A stretch of 64,000 nucleotides of DNA. It comes from Bryobacteraceae bacterium. Its GTDB lineage: Bacteria > Acidobacteriota > Terriglobia > Bryobacterales > Bryobacteraceae. Positions 17,081-26,279 of this stretch are shown here, piece by piece. The notes under the pieces were generated by a model. It was not told the DNA's origin, did not search any database, and saw nothing but the letters and a program-made list of their open reading frames with translations. A program made the position numbers and the translations under genes. The stretch lies in the NCBI GenBank assembly GCA_025928545.1, contig JAICJH010000018.1:1-64000 (forward strand). Reading direction: 5' to 3'. Position 1 is the first letter of the stretch. Every line of letters begins with the position of its first letter.

Positions 17081-18172
17081 ATGAAGATCAAGCTGCAACG
17101 TTTCCAGGACGCCATCCGGCACCGCGTTCGCTACCGGATCACCGGCGGCGGCATACTCTATTTTCTGGCGCTGCTTCTGGTCGGCTTCACATCGTTCCTC
17201 ACCGCCAACAACCTTTTGTTTCTGGTGTTTTCAGCGATGCTGGCTATCCTCCTCGTCTCCGGCTTCCTGAGCCGCCTGATGCTCTCAGGCCTTGAACTTG
17301 AACTGCTGCTTCCGGAGCATGTCTGGGCCAGAACAGCCGCACCCGCCCGCGTTCGGCTGCGGAATCTCAAACGGATCACGCCCTCTTTCGCGCTGGAACT
17401 GATCGGGCAGCGCAGCCCCTTGTCGAATTCGCTGCCAATCCTGACCGCCCCGGTATATTTCCCTGTGATTCCCGGTCGCACAACCGTGGAAGCGTCGGTT
17501 GACGTCAATTTCCCCCATCGCGGACGGCACAAAGAGAACGTTTTCCTGATTGCGACACGTTTTCCCTTCGGTTTCCTCCGCAAAACGACTACTCTGGCAC
17601 TACAGCGGGAAACCATCGTTTATCCCGCTCTCGAACCATTCTCCGGCGCAGGCGACCTGCTCGATCAAAACGCTGCCGGCGAACTGGAAATGGCCATTCG
17701 CGGTCTTGGCCGGGACTTCTACCGCATCCGGCCCTACCAGCCAGGCGACAGTGCGCGCCACATTGACTGGAAAAGCTCAGCCCACACCGGCGTCCACCAC
17801 ATTCGCGAGTATTCCACGGACGAAAACGGCATCATAGAGATTTTTCTCGACCGCCGAACCGAAGCCGGCGCTGGCCGAACCTTCGAGATTGGCGTCGAAA
17901 GGTGCGCTTACCTCGTGTCTTACCTTGGTACAGGTAACAGTAATGTACTGTTTAGCTCCCAGGGATTCACCCTCGCAGCTACCGAAGAGGATGAATTCTA
18001 CGCTATTCTGAAGTATCTCGCTTTAGTAGAGCCTTTGATAGCAGTAACTTCCGTCCACGGAACCGAGTCTCATCTTAAGGTCGGACGGACGCAGATTGTC
18101 TTCAGTGCCCGCCCTCAGGAATTTCAGGACAGCGGATGGGCCGGCGCCCTCTTTGTGGACACGGCCGAATGA
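17081..18172 (+). CDS. DUF58 domain membrane protein
   Basis: 363 residues. Two adjacent transmembrane segments lie near the N-terminus (GGILYFLALLLVGFTSFLTA; LLFLVFSAMLAILLVSGFLS), followed by a beta-sandwich part and the DUF58 signature YQPGDSARHIDWKSSAHTGV with HIREYSTDENG at about residues 220-245. The C-terminal part resembles a VWA-like fold (IIEIFLDRRTEAGAGRTFE). DUF58 proteins are usually encoded beside a MoxR-type AAA ATPase and transglutaminase-like or VWA membrane proteins; none of these is adjacent here, so this copy is an orphan. The ATG lies in GCAAAATGAAG without a strong ribosome site. Confidence 0.9.
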   Translation: MKIKLQRFQDAIRHRVRYRITGGGILYFLALLLVGFTSFLTANNLLFLVFSAMLAILLVSGFLSRLMLSGLELELLLPEHVWARTAAPARVRLRNLKRITPSFALELIGQRSPLSNSLPILTAPVYFPVIPGRTTVEASVDVNFPHRGRHKENVFLIATRFPFGFLRKTTTLALQRETIVYPALEPFSGAGDLLDQNAAGELEMAIRGLGRDFYRIRPYQPGDSARHIDWKSSAHTGVHHIREYSTDENGIIEIFLDRRTEAGAGRTFEIGVERCAYLVSYLGTGNSNVLFSSQGFTLAATEEDEFYAILKYLALVEPLIAVTSVHGTESHLKVGRTQIVFSARPQEFQDSGWAGALFVDTAE

Positions 18173-18215
18173 CACGCTTTATTTTCAGCGCTACAGTATT
18201 AGATCAGGAGACGGT

Positions 18216-21200
18216 ATGAATTCACGCACGGAAATCACCTTGAATAAACTGGACCCGCGGGGTTCGCGCGGTTTCAGGGCGATGGCTGGTAGCGTGGCCG
18301 TTATAATCGCGATGCTGGCGGGCGCCGTTCCGGCCTTCGGGCAGGTGAAGGCGTCGATTTCCGGCAGAGTAGAGGATCCCTCCGGGGCCGGGATCGGTGG
18401 CGCCAGCATTACGGTCAAAAGCGTAGAAACCGGCGCAACCCGCGCTGTCACTACAAATGAGGCAGGAAACTATCGAGTGGATTCGTTATCCCTGGGCGGC
18501 ACGGAAGTGCATGCGGAGAAGACCGGCTTTCAATCTGTAGACCGCAAAGGCATCAATCTGGTTGTGGGCCAGGACGCCACCGTCAATCTGCGGCTCGCCG
18601 TCGGTATCGAAAAACTGCAGATCGATGTTATCGAGGGAACACCCACCGTCAACGTGACAACTTCGCCCATCTCCGGGCTGGTGAGCGAAGATCAGGTCAA
18701 GGATCTGCCGTTGAACGGGCGCAGCCTCGACATTCTGCTTACGACTAACCCTGGCGCCTTAAACTACAGCGCGCTCAAGAGTCCGCAAACTACAACGAGC
18801 GACGGCAATACGTTTTCCGTCGCGGGACGCCGCCCCGGTGACAACCAGTTCAACCTGAATGGCATCGAACTCTCCGGCTCCAGCCAGCTTGCCGTAACGC
18901 CCGGTGGTGTCAGCGGTCAGATCCTGGGTATCGATGGCACTCGCGAAGTGAACGTCCTGACCGATACCTACGGTGCACAGTACGGCAAACGTGCCGGCGC
19001 CCAGGTTGAAATCGTTACCCAGTCGGGTGGAAACGTCGTTCACGGCAGCGTTTTCGAATTTCTTCGCAACAGCGCCCTGGACGCTCGCAATACGTTCGAC
19101 CAGAGCTACGTGCCACCTTTCCGGCGCAATCAGTTCGGCGGCGCTCTCGGTGGACCCATTCGAAAGAACAAGCTTTTTTGGTTCGGCAATTACGAGGGGT
19201 TCCGGCAGTCCCTGGCACTGACCAGCGTGAGCATTGTTCCCGACGATCAGGCCCGTCAGGGCAACCTGCCGAACGCAACCACCGGAGTTTACGCCAAAGT
19301 AGCCAATCTGAACACGGGGATGCTCCCTTATATGGCACTGTGGCCGGCCGTTAATGGTCCCGAAATCACCCAGACCAATTCCGCCGGATTGGTGGTGCCT
19401 ACAGGCACCGCCTATTCGTTCAATAATCCGAAGCAGCTGATCCACGAAGATTTCGGCACTACGCGCGTCGATTACACCTTGTCGGATCACGATTCCGCTT
19501 CTCTGTATTACACGATCGATACCGGTGACAGCATCCTGCCGCAACCAGACCCGCTGTTCAGCGCGGCCCAGACCCTGACCAGCCAGGTGGCGAGCACTCA
19601 GGAAACGCACATCTTCTCGCCCAATCTGCTCAACACGCTGACCTTCGGTTTTACCCGCGCCGCGTTCAACTACGATCCCCTGTTGACCACTCAGTTCCCT
19701 GCGGGGCTCTCGTTCGTGAAGGGTCTGCCCGCGGGGTCTGTCACCGTGACGGGTTCAGTGACCACAACCGGCTCGAATGTGATCACGGCGGCCGGTCCGA
19801 ATAACGCGTCCAATTCCTGGAATCGCCGCAATCTTTTTACCTATGCCGACGATATCCAGTCCACGCACGGCAAACATCATTTCAGCGCAGGCGTCTGGTT
19901 TCAGCGTCTGCGCGACAACGAGAACACCGGTTCCCGCCAACTCGGCATCGCGACCTTTGGAAGTCTGACCACCATGCTCCAGGGCAATGTGACTACATTT
20001 CAGGTCATTCCGAACGCGAACGAACTCGGCTGGAGAAGCTGGTACGGCGCCTGGTACGCGCAGGACTCTATCCGGCTCTTTCCGCGCCTCACCCTGCAAC
20101 TCGGCCTGCGCCATGAATTTACGTCCGGCTGGAATGAAGTTTCGAACCGCGCCGCGAACTATATTACCGATGCCAGCGGTGTGCTGAAGACCGATCCAAT
20201 CGTCGGAAGCTCGATTCTGACGAAGAACAACATGAAGAAGCTGTTCTCGCCCCGCGCCTCGCTCGCGTGGGACGTTTTCGGCAACGGCCATACGGCGCTT
20301 CGGGCCGGGTACGGCATCTACTACTCGATGATCGATGCCCTTAGTTTTTTGATGAATTCCCTGCCGCCCGCGAACGGCAGCATGTCATTCGCAAATCAAC
20401 CGCTGCTTCCTCTTCTGCCGATCGTCCAGACGGCACCTCCTGCCTGCGGCCCCGGTTCGGTTCCCTCCTGCCAGTTCGCCCCGCAGGGGCTTCAGCCCGA
20501 CGCGAAAGCGCTCGCGGTGAACGAATGGAATCTCGCAATTGAACAGCAGATCGCCAGAGGCACTTCGCTGCGCGTTGCTTACGTCGGATCCTTCGCCGTT
20601 CACGGTCTCATCAGCGTCGATCCCAATACGATTGCGCCGCAGATTTGCGCCACCGCCACCTGCGTCACCGGCGGAACGCCAGGCACCACGAAAGGATCGG
20701 TATTGCAGGGCCAACAGTATATTCCGGTTGCTACCCGACCGAATCCCAATCTGGGTGCGGGCTTCTTCTGGTACACCGAAGGCAACAATCGCTACAACGC
20801 GCTCCAGACCGATGTCGTCCACCGGCTGACCCGGGGTTTTGAAGTTCGCGCCAACTATACCTGGTCCAAAAACCTCGACATGAATTCGGGTCTGACGATC
20901 GCGCAATCCAACAATCAGGGACAGATGGTGATGGATCCACGCGACCTGAGCCGAGACTGGGGCCCCTCCGCCCTGAATGTTAAACACCAGGCCAGCATTT
21001 CGTTCCGTTATCAATTGCCTTTTGGCCATGGTCAGAAATTCCTCACCGGCGCCAACGGTCTTGCCGAGAAAATCGTCGGGGGGTGGCAAGTCAACAGCAT
21101 TACCACCCTGCTGAGTGGCTTCCCGTTTACTCCCCTGGTAGGCTCGAACCGTTCCGGTGACGGAGATACCAGAAATCCGGATCGCCCGTCGGTGAACCCC

Positions 21201-21542
21201 GCATTCACAGGTGACGTCGTAACGGGTAACCCGAAGCAGTGGTACAACCCGAATGCGTTTATTCTGCCTGGGATCGGTACCTGGGGCAATCTTGGGAGAG
21301 GGGTCTATACGGGCCCAGGCCTCGCCACGGCGGACATCTCGTTCTTCAAGAATCTGGCGCTCACCGAGAGAACCCATTTGCAGGTTCGCGCGGAAGCCTT
21401 CAACGCCCTGAATCACACCAACTACGGGACCCCCAATGCGACGGTGTTTTCCGGCGGCGCAATCAGTCCGACGGCTGGTCTGATTACATCGATTGCGACG
21501 CAGTCCCGTCAGATCCAGTTCGGCATGAAGCTGATCTTTTAG
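18216..21542 (+). CDS. Oar-like TonB-dependent receptor with N-terminal carboxypeptidase-regulatory domain
   Basis: 1108 residues from ATG 18216, which follows a strong ribosome site (CAGGAGACGGT); the open frame before it lies inside the DUF58 gene. The signal peptide ends near AMLAGAVPAFGQ. Next come a CarboxypepD_reg-like beta sandwich (ASISGRVEDPSGAGIGGASI; TNEAGNYRVDSLSLGGTEVH), a plug region (VKDLPLNGRSLDILLTTNPG; REVNVLTDTYGAQYGKRAGA) and a large barrel ending in RQIQFGMKLIF, with a terminal phenylalanine typical of barrel proteins. Such receptors are abundant in Acidobacteria and probably import glycans or other large ligands; the ligand is unknown. The stop overlaps that of the convergent DUF1501 gene. 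Confidence 0.92.
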   Translation: MNSRTEITLNKLDPRGSRGFRAMAGSVAVIIAMLAGAVPAFGQVKASISGRVEDPSGAGIGGASITVKSVETGATRAVTTNEAGNYRVDSLSLGGTEVHAEKTGFQSVDRKGINLVVGQDATVNLRLAVGIEKLQIDVIEGTPTVNVTTSPISGLVSEDQVKDLPLNGRSLDILLTTNPGALNYSALKSPQTTTSDGNTFSVAGRRPGDNQFNLNGIELSGSSQLAVTPGGVSGQILGIDGTREVNVLTDTYGAQYGKRAGAQVEIVTQSGGNVVHGSVFEFLRNSALDARNTFDQSYVPPFRRNQFGGALGGPIRKNKLFWFGNYEGFRQSLALTSVSIVPDDQARQGNLPNATTGVYAKVANLNTGMLPYMALWPAVNGPEITQTNSAGLVVPTGTAYSFNNPKQLIHEDFGTTRVDYTLSDHDSASLYYTIDTGDSILPQPDPLFSAAQTLTSQVASTQETHIFSPNLLNTLTFGFTRAAFNYDPLLTTQFPAGLSFVKGLPAGSVTVTGSVTTTGSNVITAAGPNNASNSWNRRNLFTYADDIQSTHGKHHFSAGVWFQRLRDNENTGSRQLGIATFGSLTTMLQGNVTTFQVIPNANELGWRSWYGAWYAQDSIRLFPRLTLQLGLRHEFTSGWNEVSNRAANYITDASGVLKTDPIVGSSILTKNNMKKLFSPRASLAWDVFGNGHTALRAGYGIYYSMIDALSFLMNSLPPANGSMSFANQPLLPLLPIVQTAPPACGPGSVPSCQFAPQGLQPDAKALAVNEWNLAIEQQIARGTSLRVAYVGSFAVHGLISVDPNTIAPQICATATCVTGGTPGTTKGSVLQGQQYIPVATRPNPNLGAGFFWYTEGNNRYNALQTDVVHRLTRGFEVRANYTWSKNLDMNSGLTIAQSNNQGQMVMDPRDLSRDWGPSALNVKHQASISFRYQLPFGHGQKFLTGANGLAEKIVGGWQVNSITTLLSGFPFTPLVGSNRSGDGDTRNPDRPSVNPAFTGDVVTGNPKQWYNPNAFILPGIGTWGNLGRGVYTGPGLATADISFFKNLALTERTHLQVRAEAFNALNHTNYGTPNATVFSGGAISPTAGLITSIATQSRQIQFGMKLIF

Positions 21543-22777
21543 AACATCGGAAACGGCTGGAAATCGCCGTTGAGCACCTGGCGCGTATCGCTCAGTCCCA
21601 GCCAGCCCGAGATCATCGTCGCGTAAACCCGGCGGAAATCGGTCGTGTAAATCAGATTGTCGCCGCTATCGAGTTTGGTCAGGCTCGGCACTGTACCGTA
21701 GTGTCCGCCCTTTACCTTCTTGCCGGCCACGAACATCAGGTTGGCGGTGCCGTGATCTGTCCCGAGATTCACGTTCTCCGGTACCCGCCTTCCGAATTCT
21801 GAGAAGACCATAACCACAACGTCGTCGGCACGTCCGATCCGCTCCAGATCCTTCATAAACGCCGCCACCGAGTCGGAGGCGTAGGTCAGGAGGCGCTTGT
21901 GCAGGTCGCCCTGGAACACATGCGTGTCGAACGCATTATTCCTGTAGGACGTGTAATACAGACGCGTGGGCATCTTTGCGTCGATCAGCGCCGCGACTTT
22001 CGGCAGGTCGAGCGCAACCACCCCGTAATCGACCGGCGAATGATATTTCGACCAGGCCTCTCGCACGAGCGCGGATGCGTCCCGCGCGCTGCGAGCCGAA
22101 TCGAGCAGATACTGCCGGGTAGGGTTATCCACCTTTGCGGTCGGCGGCGCGGCGTCGAGCACGTCGCGTTCGTCGAAAAACTTCTCCTGCGCAAACCGGT
22201 TCGGGTCGTCGAACACCACCGGCGTATGCAACTTGCTGCGGACAGCCAGGGACTGCCGCGCACCGATATTCACCAGAAAGTTGGGCGCGTTTCTGTTATC
22301 CATCGTATCCGCGAGACGGCCGAACCACCCATACTCTTCGCCGCTGTTCGGCGCGGCCGTGTGCCAATAAGCCATCGAAGTGAAGTGCGAAAACGAGGGA
22401 TTGTCATAGCCGCAGCCATGCACGATCGCCAGATTGCCGTTCTTGTAAAGCCGCTCGAAACCGGCCATGCCGCCGCTGAAGCCGAAATGATTGTCGATCT
22501 TACGGACATCCTTCGCCGGCAGCCCGAGCTTCGGCCGAAGTTTATAGTAAGCATCGTCGCCATAAGGAACCAGGGTATTGAGTCCATCATTGCCGCCGGA
22601 CAGTTCGAGCACTACCAGAATCTTTCCATCGGACTTACCCTGTGAAGCCAGCGCTGCCGCGGCCTGGGCAAACAGCGGGCTGGGAATCGCGGAAGCGCTG
22701 ACTCCCACACCGTACATTGCCGCCCGCAGCAGATCGCGGCGGCTGGCATTCGAAAACGAGAAGCGGGTTCTGCTCAT
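21539..22777 (-). CDS. DUF1501 family protein (Tat-exported)
   Basis: 412 residues. The N-terminus SRRDLLRAAMYGVGVSASAI is a twin-arginine-type leader. The body has DUF1501 features: KILVVLELSGGNDGLNTLVP, YGDDAYYKLRPKLGLPA, NLAIVHGCGYDNPSFSHF, VVVMVFSEFGRRVPENVNLG and TDHGTANLMFVAGKKVKGGH. The fold belongs to the alkaline-phosphatase/sulfatase-like superfamily, but catalytic activity is not established. ATG 22777 has a strong GAGGAG ribosome site embedded around the stop of the upstream DUF1800 gene (10-base gap). DUF1800-DUF1501 operons are widespread and the two proteins probably act together outside the cytoplasm. Confidence 0.93.
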   Translation of the reverse strand: MSRTRFSFSNASRRDLLRAAMYGVGVSASAIPSPLFAQAAAALASQGKSDGKILVVLELSGGNDGLNTLVPYGDDAYYKLRPKLGLPAKDVRKIDNHFGFSGGMAGFERLYKNGNLAIVHGCGYDNPSFSHFTSMAYWHTAAPNSGEEYGWFGRLADTMDNRNAPNFLVNIGARQSLAVRSKLHTPVVFDDPNRFAQEKFFDERDVLDAAPPTAKVDNPTRQYLLDSARSARDASALVREAWSKYHSPVDYGVVALDLPKVAALIDAKMPTRLYYTSYRNNAFDTHVFQGDLHKRLLTYASDSVAAFMKDLERIGRADDVVVMVFSEFGRRVPENVNLGTDHGTANLMFVAGKKVKGGHYGTVPSLTKLDSGDNLIYTTDFRRVYATMISGWLGLSDTRQVLNGDFQPFPMF

Positions 22778-22787
22778 ATCTTTCTCC

Positions 22788-24614
22788 TCAGCTCAACTGA
22801 AATTCCGGTTGGCTCATAATCAGGTGCAGCAGCAGCCGCAACGGCTGCTCCATGTAAGTCTGAGCGATCGTCATGTCCGATGTGCCCAGTTCCTTAGTGA
22901 GGAATGCGCTCAGTCTCTTTTTTGTGGAATCGTCGGGCGCGACCCTCATGAAGCGGTGAATCAGGTAGTCGACGGCCTGGTCGGAAGTCTTCAGGTTCGC
23001 GGCGACGATCATGCGGGTCAGATTGGTGGGTGCGGCGTCGCGGGCGATCGGCTTGACGCGCTCGATCGCCATCTGCGAGCCCCGGAAGCTGCCATAGCGG
23101 GTGTTGAATTCCTCGTCGCGATCCGCTTCCATGTTCGATTCCGCCATGCCGCCGCTCTTCGATTCGTCCTGGGTCGCGGCGGTTATGTCCATGCCTTCGC
23201 GGATACGCTCAGCCACCCGGCGTACTTCGCCGCTGCCCGTGTACCGGTCCGGCGGCAGAAAGCTTATCGTCGGGAAGAGAATGTCGCGGGCAAAATTGGC
23301 ACGTTCCAGAAGGAGCCCGGGAGTGATCCAGCTGTTGCCGCCCGCCCAACCGGCCACGGTTGGGGGCTGGAACAACTGCTGTCCGAGTGCCCCCGTTTCA
23401 GAATTAAAATCGGGCACTCCAGGGACGCTGGCGAGACCGAGTTTCCGGTAAGTGCCGACAGCCAGTTCGACAGGACTCTTGATGTGCGTTCCGACAGACG
23501 CGGGACTGTAGAAATCGCGCGACAGAAAGATTTTCTCGAGCAGCGGGGCGATCTCATAATGAGACTGCCGGAAATAAGCGCCAAGCTGCTTCTTCATTTC
23601 CGGAGACACATCGTCGCGCACAAAAAACCGGTACAGTTTGGCCGAGACAAATTCAGCCGTGACCGGTTGTTCCATGATCCGGTCGATGATGTCGACGCCG
23701 TCCAGCTTGCCCGTCTTGCCGAGAAACGTCTTTTCGCCGTCATCATGCTGGTCTTTGTTTACAACGAATTTCAGGTCTACATAATTCCAACCAGTGAACG
23801 CGCGGGCCGCCTCGCGGATATCCTTCTCGGTGTAGTTGCCGGGGCCCATGGTGAACAGCTCCATAATTTCCCGGGCGAAATTCTCGTTGGATGCACCTTT
23901 TACGTTGACGCCCGCATCGAGAAACGAAAGCATGGCGGGATCCTGCGCCACCGCCAGGGTCAGATTTCTGAAATTCCCAGTGCCCTGTCGCTCAAACAGT
24001 TCGAGTTGCCCCAGAAGCTTCCGGTAGTCGCGCACTTTTGCTTCATTAGAGGCGAAATGTCCGTGCCAGAACAGCGCCATTTTCTCCTGAAACGGACGCG
24101 GGCTCGCCACCATCCGGTTCGCCCACCAGTAGGCCACGCGGTCTGTTTCGAGAGCGCTGGCCCGTAGCCAGTAGAAGAACTCATCCACAATCGGTTGCAG
24201 AGGGCGATTGCCGCCGGCCTTCACTTTGATGCCAAGCGCTTCTCCTTTCGCCTTGGCCATATCGGTGACTGCGGGACGGCTGGGAGGAAAAGGCTCGAGG
24301 CCGGGATCGTGAATTCCGGAATGCTCGAACGGCGGCAGGTTGCCGGCTGGGACCCCTTCAAAATGGACAAGACGCGCGACGGCCTGGGCCGGAGTCAATT
24401 TGGCAAGAGCTTGAATCTCTTCGGGTGTTCCACCGAATCCCGCCCGCTCCAGCAGGTGCGCCGCAAAATCGTAATTCCAGTCCGAAACCGCGATGGGGGT
24501 CAGATCATTTTGCCATGTCCGGGGGCCGGAAGTTTCTGCCTGACACGGCAGGGCCACGATCGAGACGATAACAAGACCAGTGAAATGAACGAGGAACGTC
24601 CTTACGCGACGCAT
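22788..24614 (-). CDS. DUF1800 family protein
   Basis: 608 residues from ATG 24614, which starts the signal peptide RRVRTFLVHFTGLVIVSIVA then LPCQA; a longer frame to 24743 crosses the divergent promoter region. Characteristic segments: FAAHLLERAGFGGTPEEIQA, MALFWHGHFASNEAKVRDYR, GASNENFAREIMELFTMGPG, YTEKDIREAARAFTGWNYVD, and WAGGNSWITPGLLLERANFA. The family is exported and of unknown biochemical function. It is the first gene of a two-gene operon with DUF1501 and is divergent from the polysaccharide-polymerase gene, 190 bases away. Confidence 0.92.
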   Translation of the reverse strand: MRRVRTFLVHFTGLVIVSIVALPCQAETSGPRTWQNDLTPIAVSDWNYDFAAHLLERAGFGGTPEEIQALAKLTPAQAVARLVHFEGVPAGNLPPFEHSGIHDPGLEPFPPSRPAVTDMAKAKGEALGIKVKAGGNRPLQPIVDEFFYWLRASALETDRVAYWWANRMVASPRPFQEKMALFWHGHFASNEAKVRDYRKLLGQLELFERQGTGNFRNLTLAVAQDPAMLSFLDAGVNVKGASNENFAREIMELFTMGPGNYTEKDIREAARAFTGWNYVDLKFVVNKDQHDDGEKTFLGKTGKLDGVDIIDRIMEQPVTAEFVSAKLYRFFVRDDVSPEMKKQLGAYFRQSHYEIAPLLEKIFLSRDFYSPASVGTHIKSPVELAVGTYRKLGLASVPGVPDFNSETGALGQQLFQPPTVAGWAGGNSWITPGLLLERANFARDILFPTISFLPPDRYTGSGEVRRVAERIREGMDITAATQDESKSGGMAESNMEADRDEEFNTRYGSFRGSQMAIERVKPIARDAAPTNLTRMIVAANLKTSDQAVDYLIHRFMRVAPDDSTKKRLSAFLTKELGTSDMTIAQTYMEQPLRLLLHLIMSQPEFQLS

Positions 24615-24804
24615 GGGTGCAGTCCTTACGGTTCTACCGATAGAAATATATTCCCATGAAAGGGCTGCTGCGGATGTAACCATTGTTTTTCCCGGAGTGC
24701 TCGGGAACACACGGAGTAACATGGGTTGAGGAATATTCGCCACCGAACGGAGTGCCTGGTCCGCGGCAAACCGGGTTCGGTCATCGATTTCGGACTAAGC
24801 TCTT

Positions 24805-26247
24805 ATGGCTATCCAACCAGTGACCCCGCATTCTGTTCGGCGAACTCCCGCGGTCAAACAGAACGTTCAACCTTCCGTTGAAAGCGCTTTCACTCCGGAT
24901 GAAGTAACCAACCCGCTGCGGCACATGTTATTCCGGCTGAGCCTGGTGTTCGTCTTTCTGGAGTTCAGCATGCTGCATCAAACACTGTCGATTTTACTCA
25001 ACGCCAATCTTTATTTGATGAATATCGTTGGCATCCCGCTCCTGATCGGTGTGTTCATTTGCGGCGGTTTCAAGCATGCGTTTGACCGCCGTACGGCGTT
25101 ATATTGGTGCGGATTCGCTCTCTGGATGCTGCTGGCTCTTCCTTTCAGCTCATGGAAAGGAGGTTCATTTGAGGTGGTGACTTCTTATATGCGCGCCAAT
25201 CTGCCTCTGCTTTTTTTTGTCGCCTGCTTCACTTTTACCTGGGAGGAATGCGAGAAGATGGTGTCGGCCGCAGCTTTTGGCGCACTCTGCTATCTGCTGA
25301 CCGCCCATTATTTTCAGGTCGACGACTCATCCAGCCGTATGGACGTGCAAGGCGGTACCATTTCGAACTCCAACGACGTGGCTGCCCACCTGATTATCGG
25401 TATTTCCTTTCTGATGTGGGTTGGCTTGAGTTCAAAATCCAAAGTCAGGCGGATTGTGGCTTTCATTGCTGTCGGCGTCGGAATCTTATATATCCTCAAA
25501 ACCGCATCGCGCGGCGCTGAAGTGGCTCTCGCAGTTGCTTTGCTGCTTTTTTTCGTGCGCGCCTCTGCGCGGCAGAAAATCGCCGTCGCGGTTATCGCGC
25601 CGATCGGCCTTGTCTCTCTCCTCATGTTCTTGCCAAGCGATACACTGGAACGGCTTCAAAATTTCTCGTCGAACGATACCGGAAATGGAGTCGCCACCGA
25701 AGCCACGGCATCCGCGGTCAGCCGCCAATATCTGCTTAAGAAAAGTTTTGAATATACTTTTCAATTTCCGCTCTTCGGGGTCGGCCCGGGTCAATTCAGA
25801 CTCTATGAGGGGAGTCATAATCAAATCGGCGGCACAAGCCACGGAAACTGGCACGATACGCACAACAGTTACACACAGGCGTCCAGTGAGTGCGGAATAC
25901 CGGCAGGACTGTTTTATCTCGCGGGCGCGCTTTCAACCATTCTTCTCTTCGACAAGACTTTGAAACAGGCAAAGATGCGCCCCGACAGCATGGATATTCA
26001 GAGAGCAGCCTTCTGTCTCTTCGTAGGCAGCGCCGGGTTTTATGTGGCTATCGGCTTTCTGAACTTCGCATATTTGTTTTACGGTCCCTTTCTCGGTGGG
26101 CTCGCAGTTGCGATTTCCCGGGCGGCGGATGAGGAGTTTCGGCTACGCGACCGGATGGGCCAACCATCCATTACTGCGTCTTTGACTGGACCGCCTCGGC
26201 CCCGATCGGGAAGAACTGCCCGGCCGATCACCAGATTGCAGGCGTGA
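24805..26247 (+). CDS. O-antigen ligase / polysaccharide polymerase (Wzy_C family)
   Basis: 480 residues with about ten hydrophobic segments (LFRLSLVFVFLEFSMLHQ, YLMNIVGIPLLIGVFICGGF, LALPFSS, LLFFVACFTF, IVAFIAVGVGILYI, and others). The diagnostic large periplasmic loop contains LFGVGPGQFRLYE and HDTHNSYTQASSECGIPAGL; the HNSY histidine is the conserved position of Wzy_C/WaaL enzymes. It either polymerises lipid-linked repeat units or transfers glycan to an acceptor; with a priming transferase in the same locus, polymerase is a reasonable guess. It is the first gene of the polysaccharide region. The start ATG lacks an obvious ribosome site. Confidence 0.85.
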   Translation: MAIQPVTPHSVRRTPAVKQNVQPSVESAFTPDEVTNPLRHMLFRLSLVFVFLEFSMLHQTLSILLNANLYLMNIVGIPLLIGVFICGGFKHAFDRRTALYWCGFALWMLLALPFSSWKGGSFEVVTSYMRANLPLLFFVACFTFTWEECEKMVSAAAFGALCYLLTAHYFQVDDSSSRMDVQGGTISNSNDVAAHLIIGISFLMWVGLSSKSKVRRIVAFIAVGVGILYILKTASRGAEVALAVALLLFFVRASARQKIAVAVIAPIGLVSLLMFLPSDTLERLQNFSSNDTGNGVATEATASAVSRQYLLKKSFEYTFQFPLFGVGPGQFRLYEGSHNQIGGTSHGNWHDTHNSYTQASSECGIPAGLFYLAGALSTILLFDKTLKQAKMRPDSMDIQRAAFCLFVGSAGFYVAIGFLNFAYLFYGPFLGGLAVAISRAADEEFRLRDRMGQPSITASLTGPPRPRSGRTARPITRLQA

Positions 26248-26279
26248 ACTGCCCGGCAAACGCATCGAATTCCGGTGGA

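Noticed and set aside
16725..17084. 119-codon frame before the DUF58 gene
   Set aside because: It translates through the dispersed repeat, has no homology-like features, and its GTG overlaps the DinB promoter side.
20385..21416. 343-codon minus-strand frame
   Set aside because: Lies wholly inside the Oar-like receptor gene on the other strand and has no family features.
24615..24804. Possible promoter boxes or RNA element in the divergent region before the polymerase gene
   Set aside because: AT-rich boxes such as AATATATT are present, but no -35 box at proper spacing and no stable fold could be recognised by eye.
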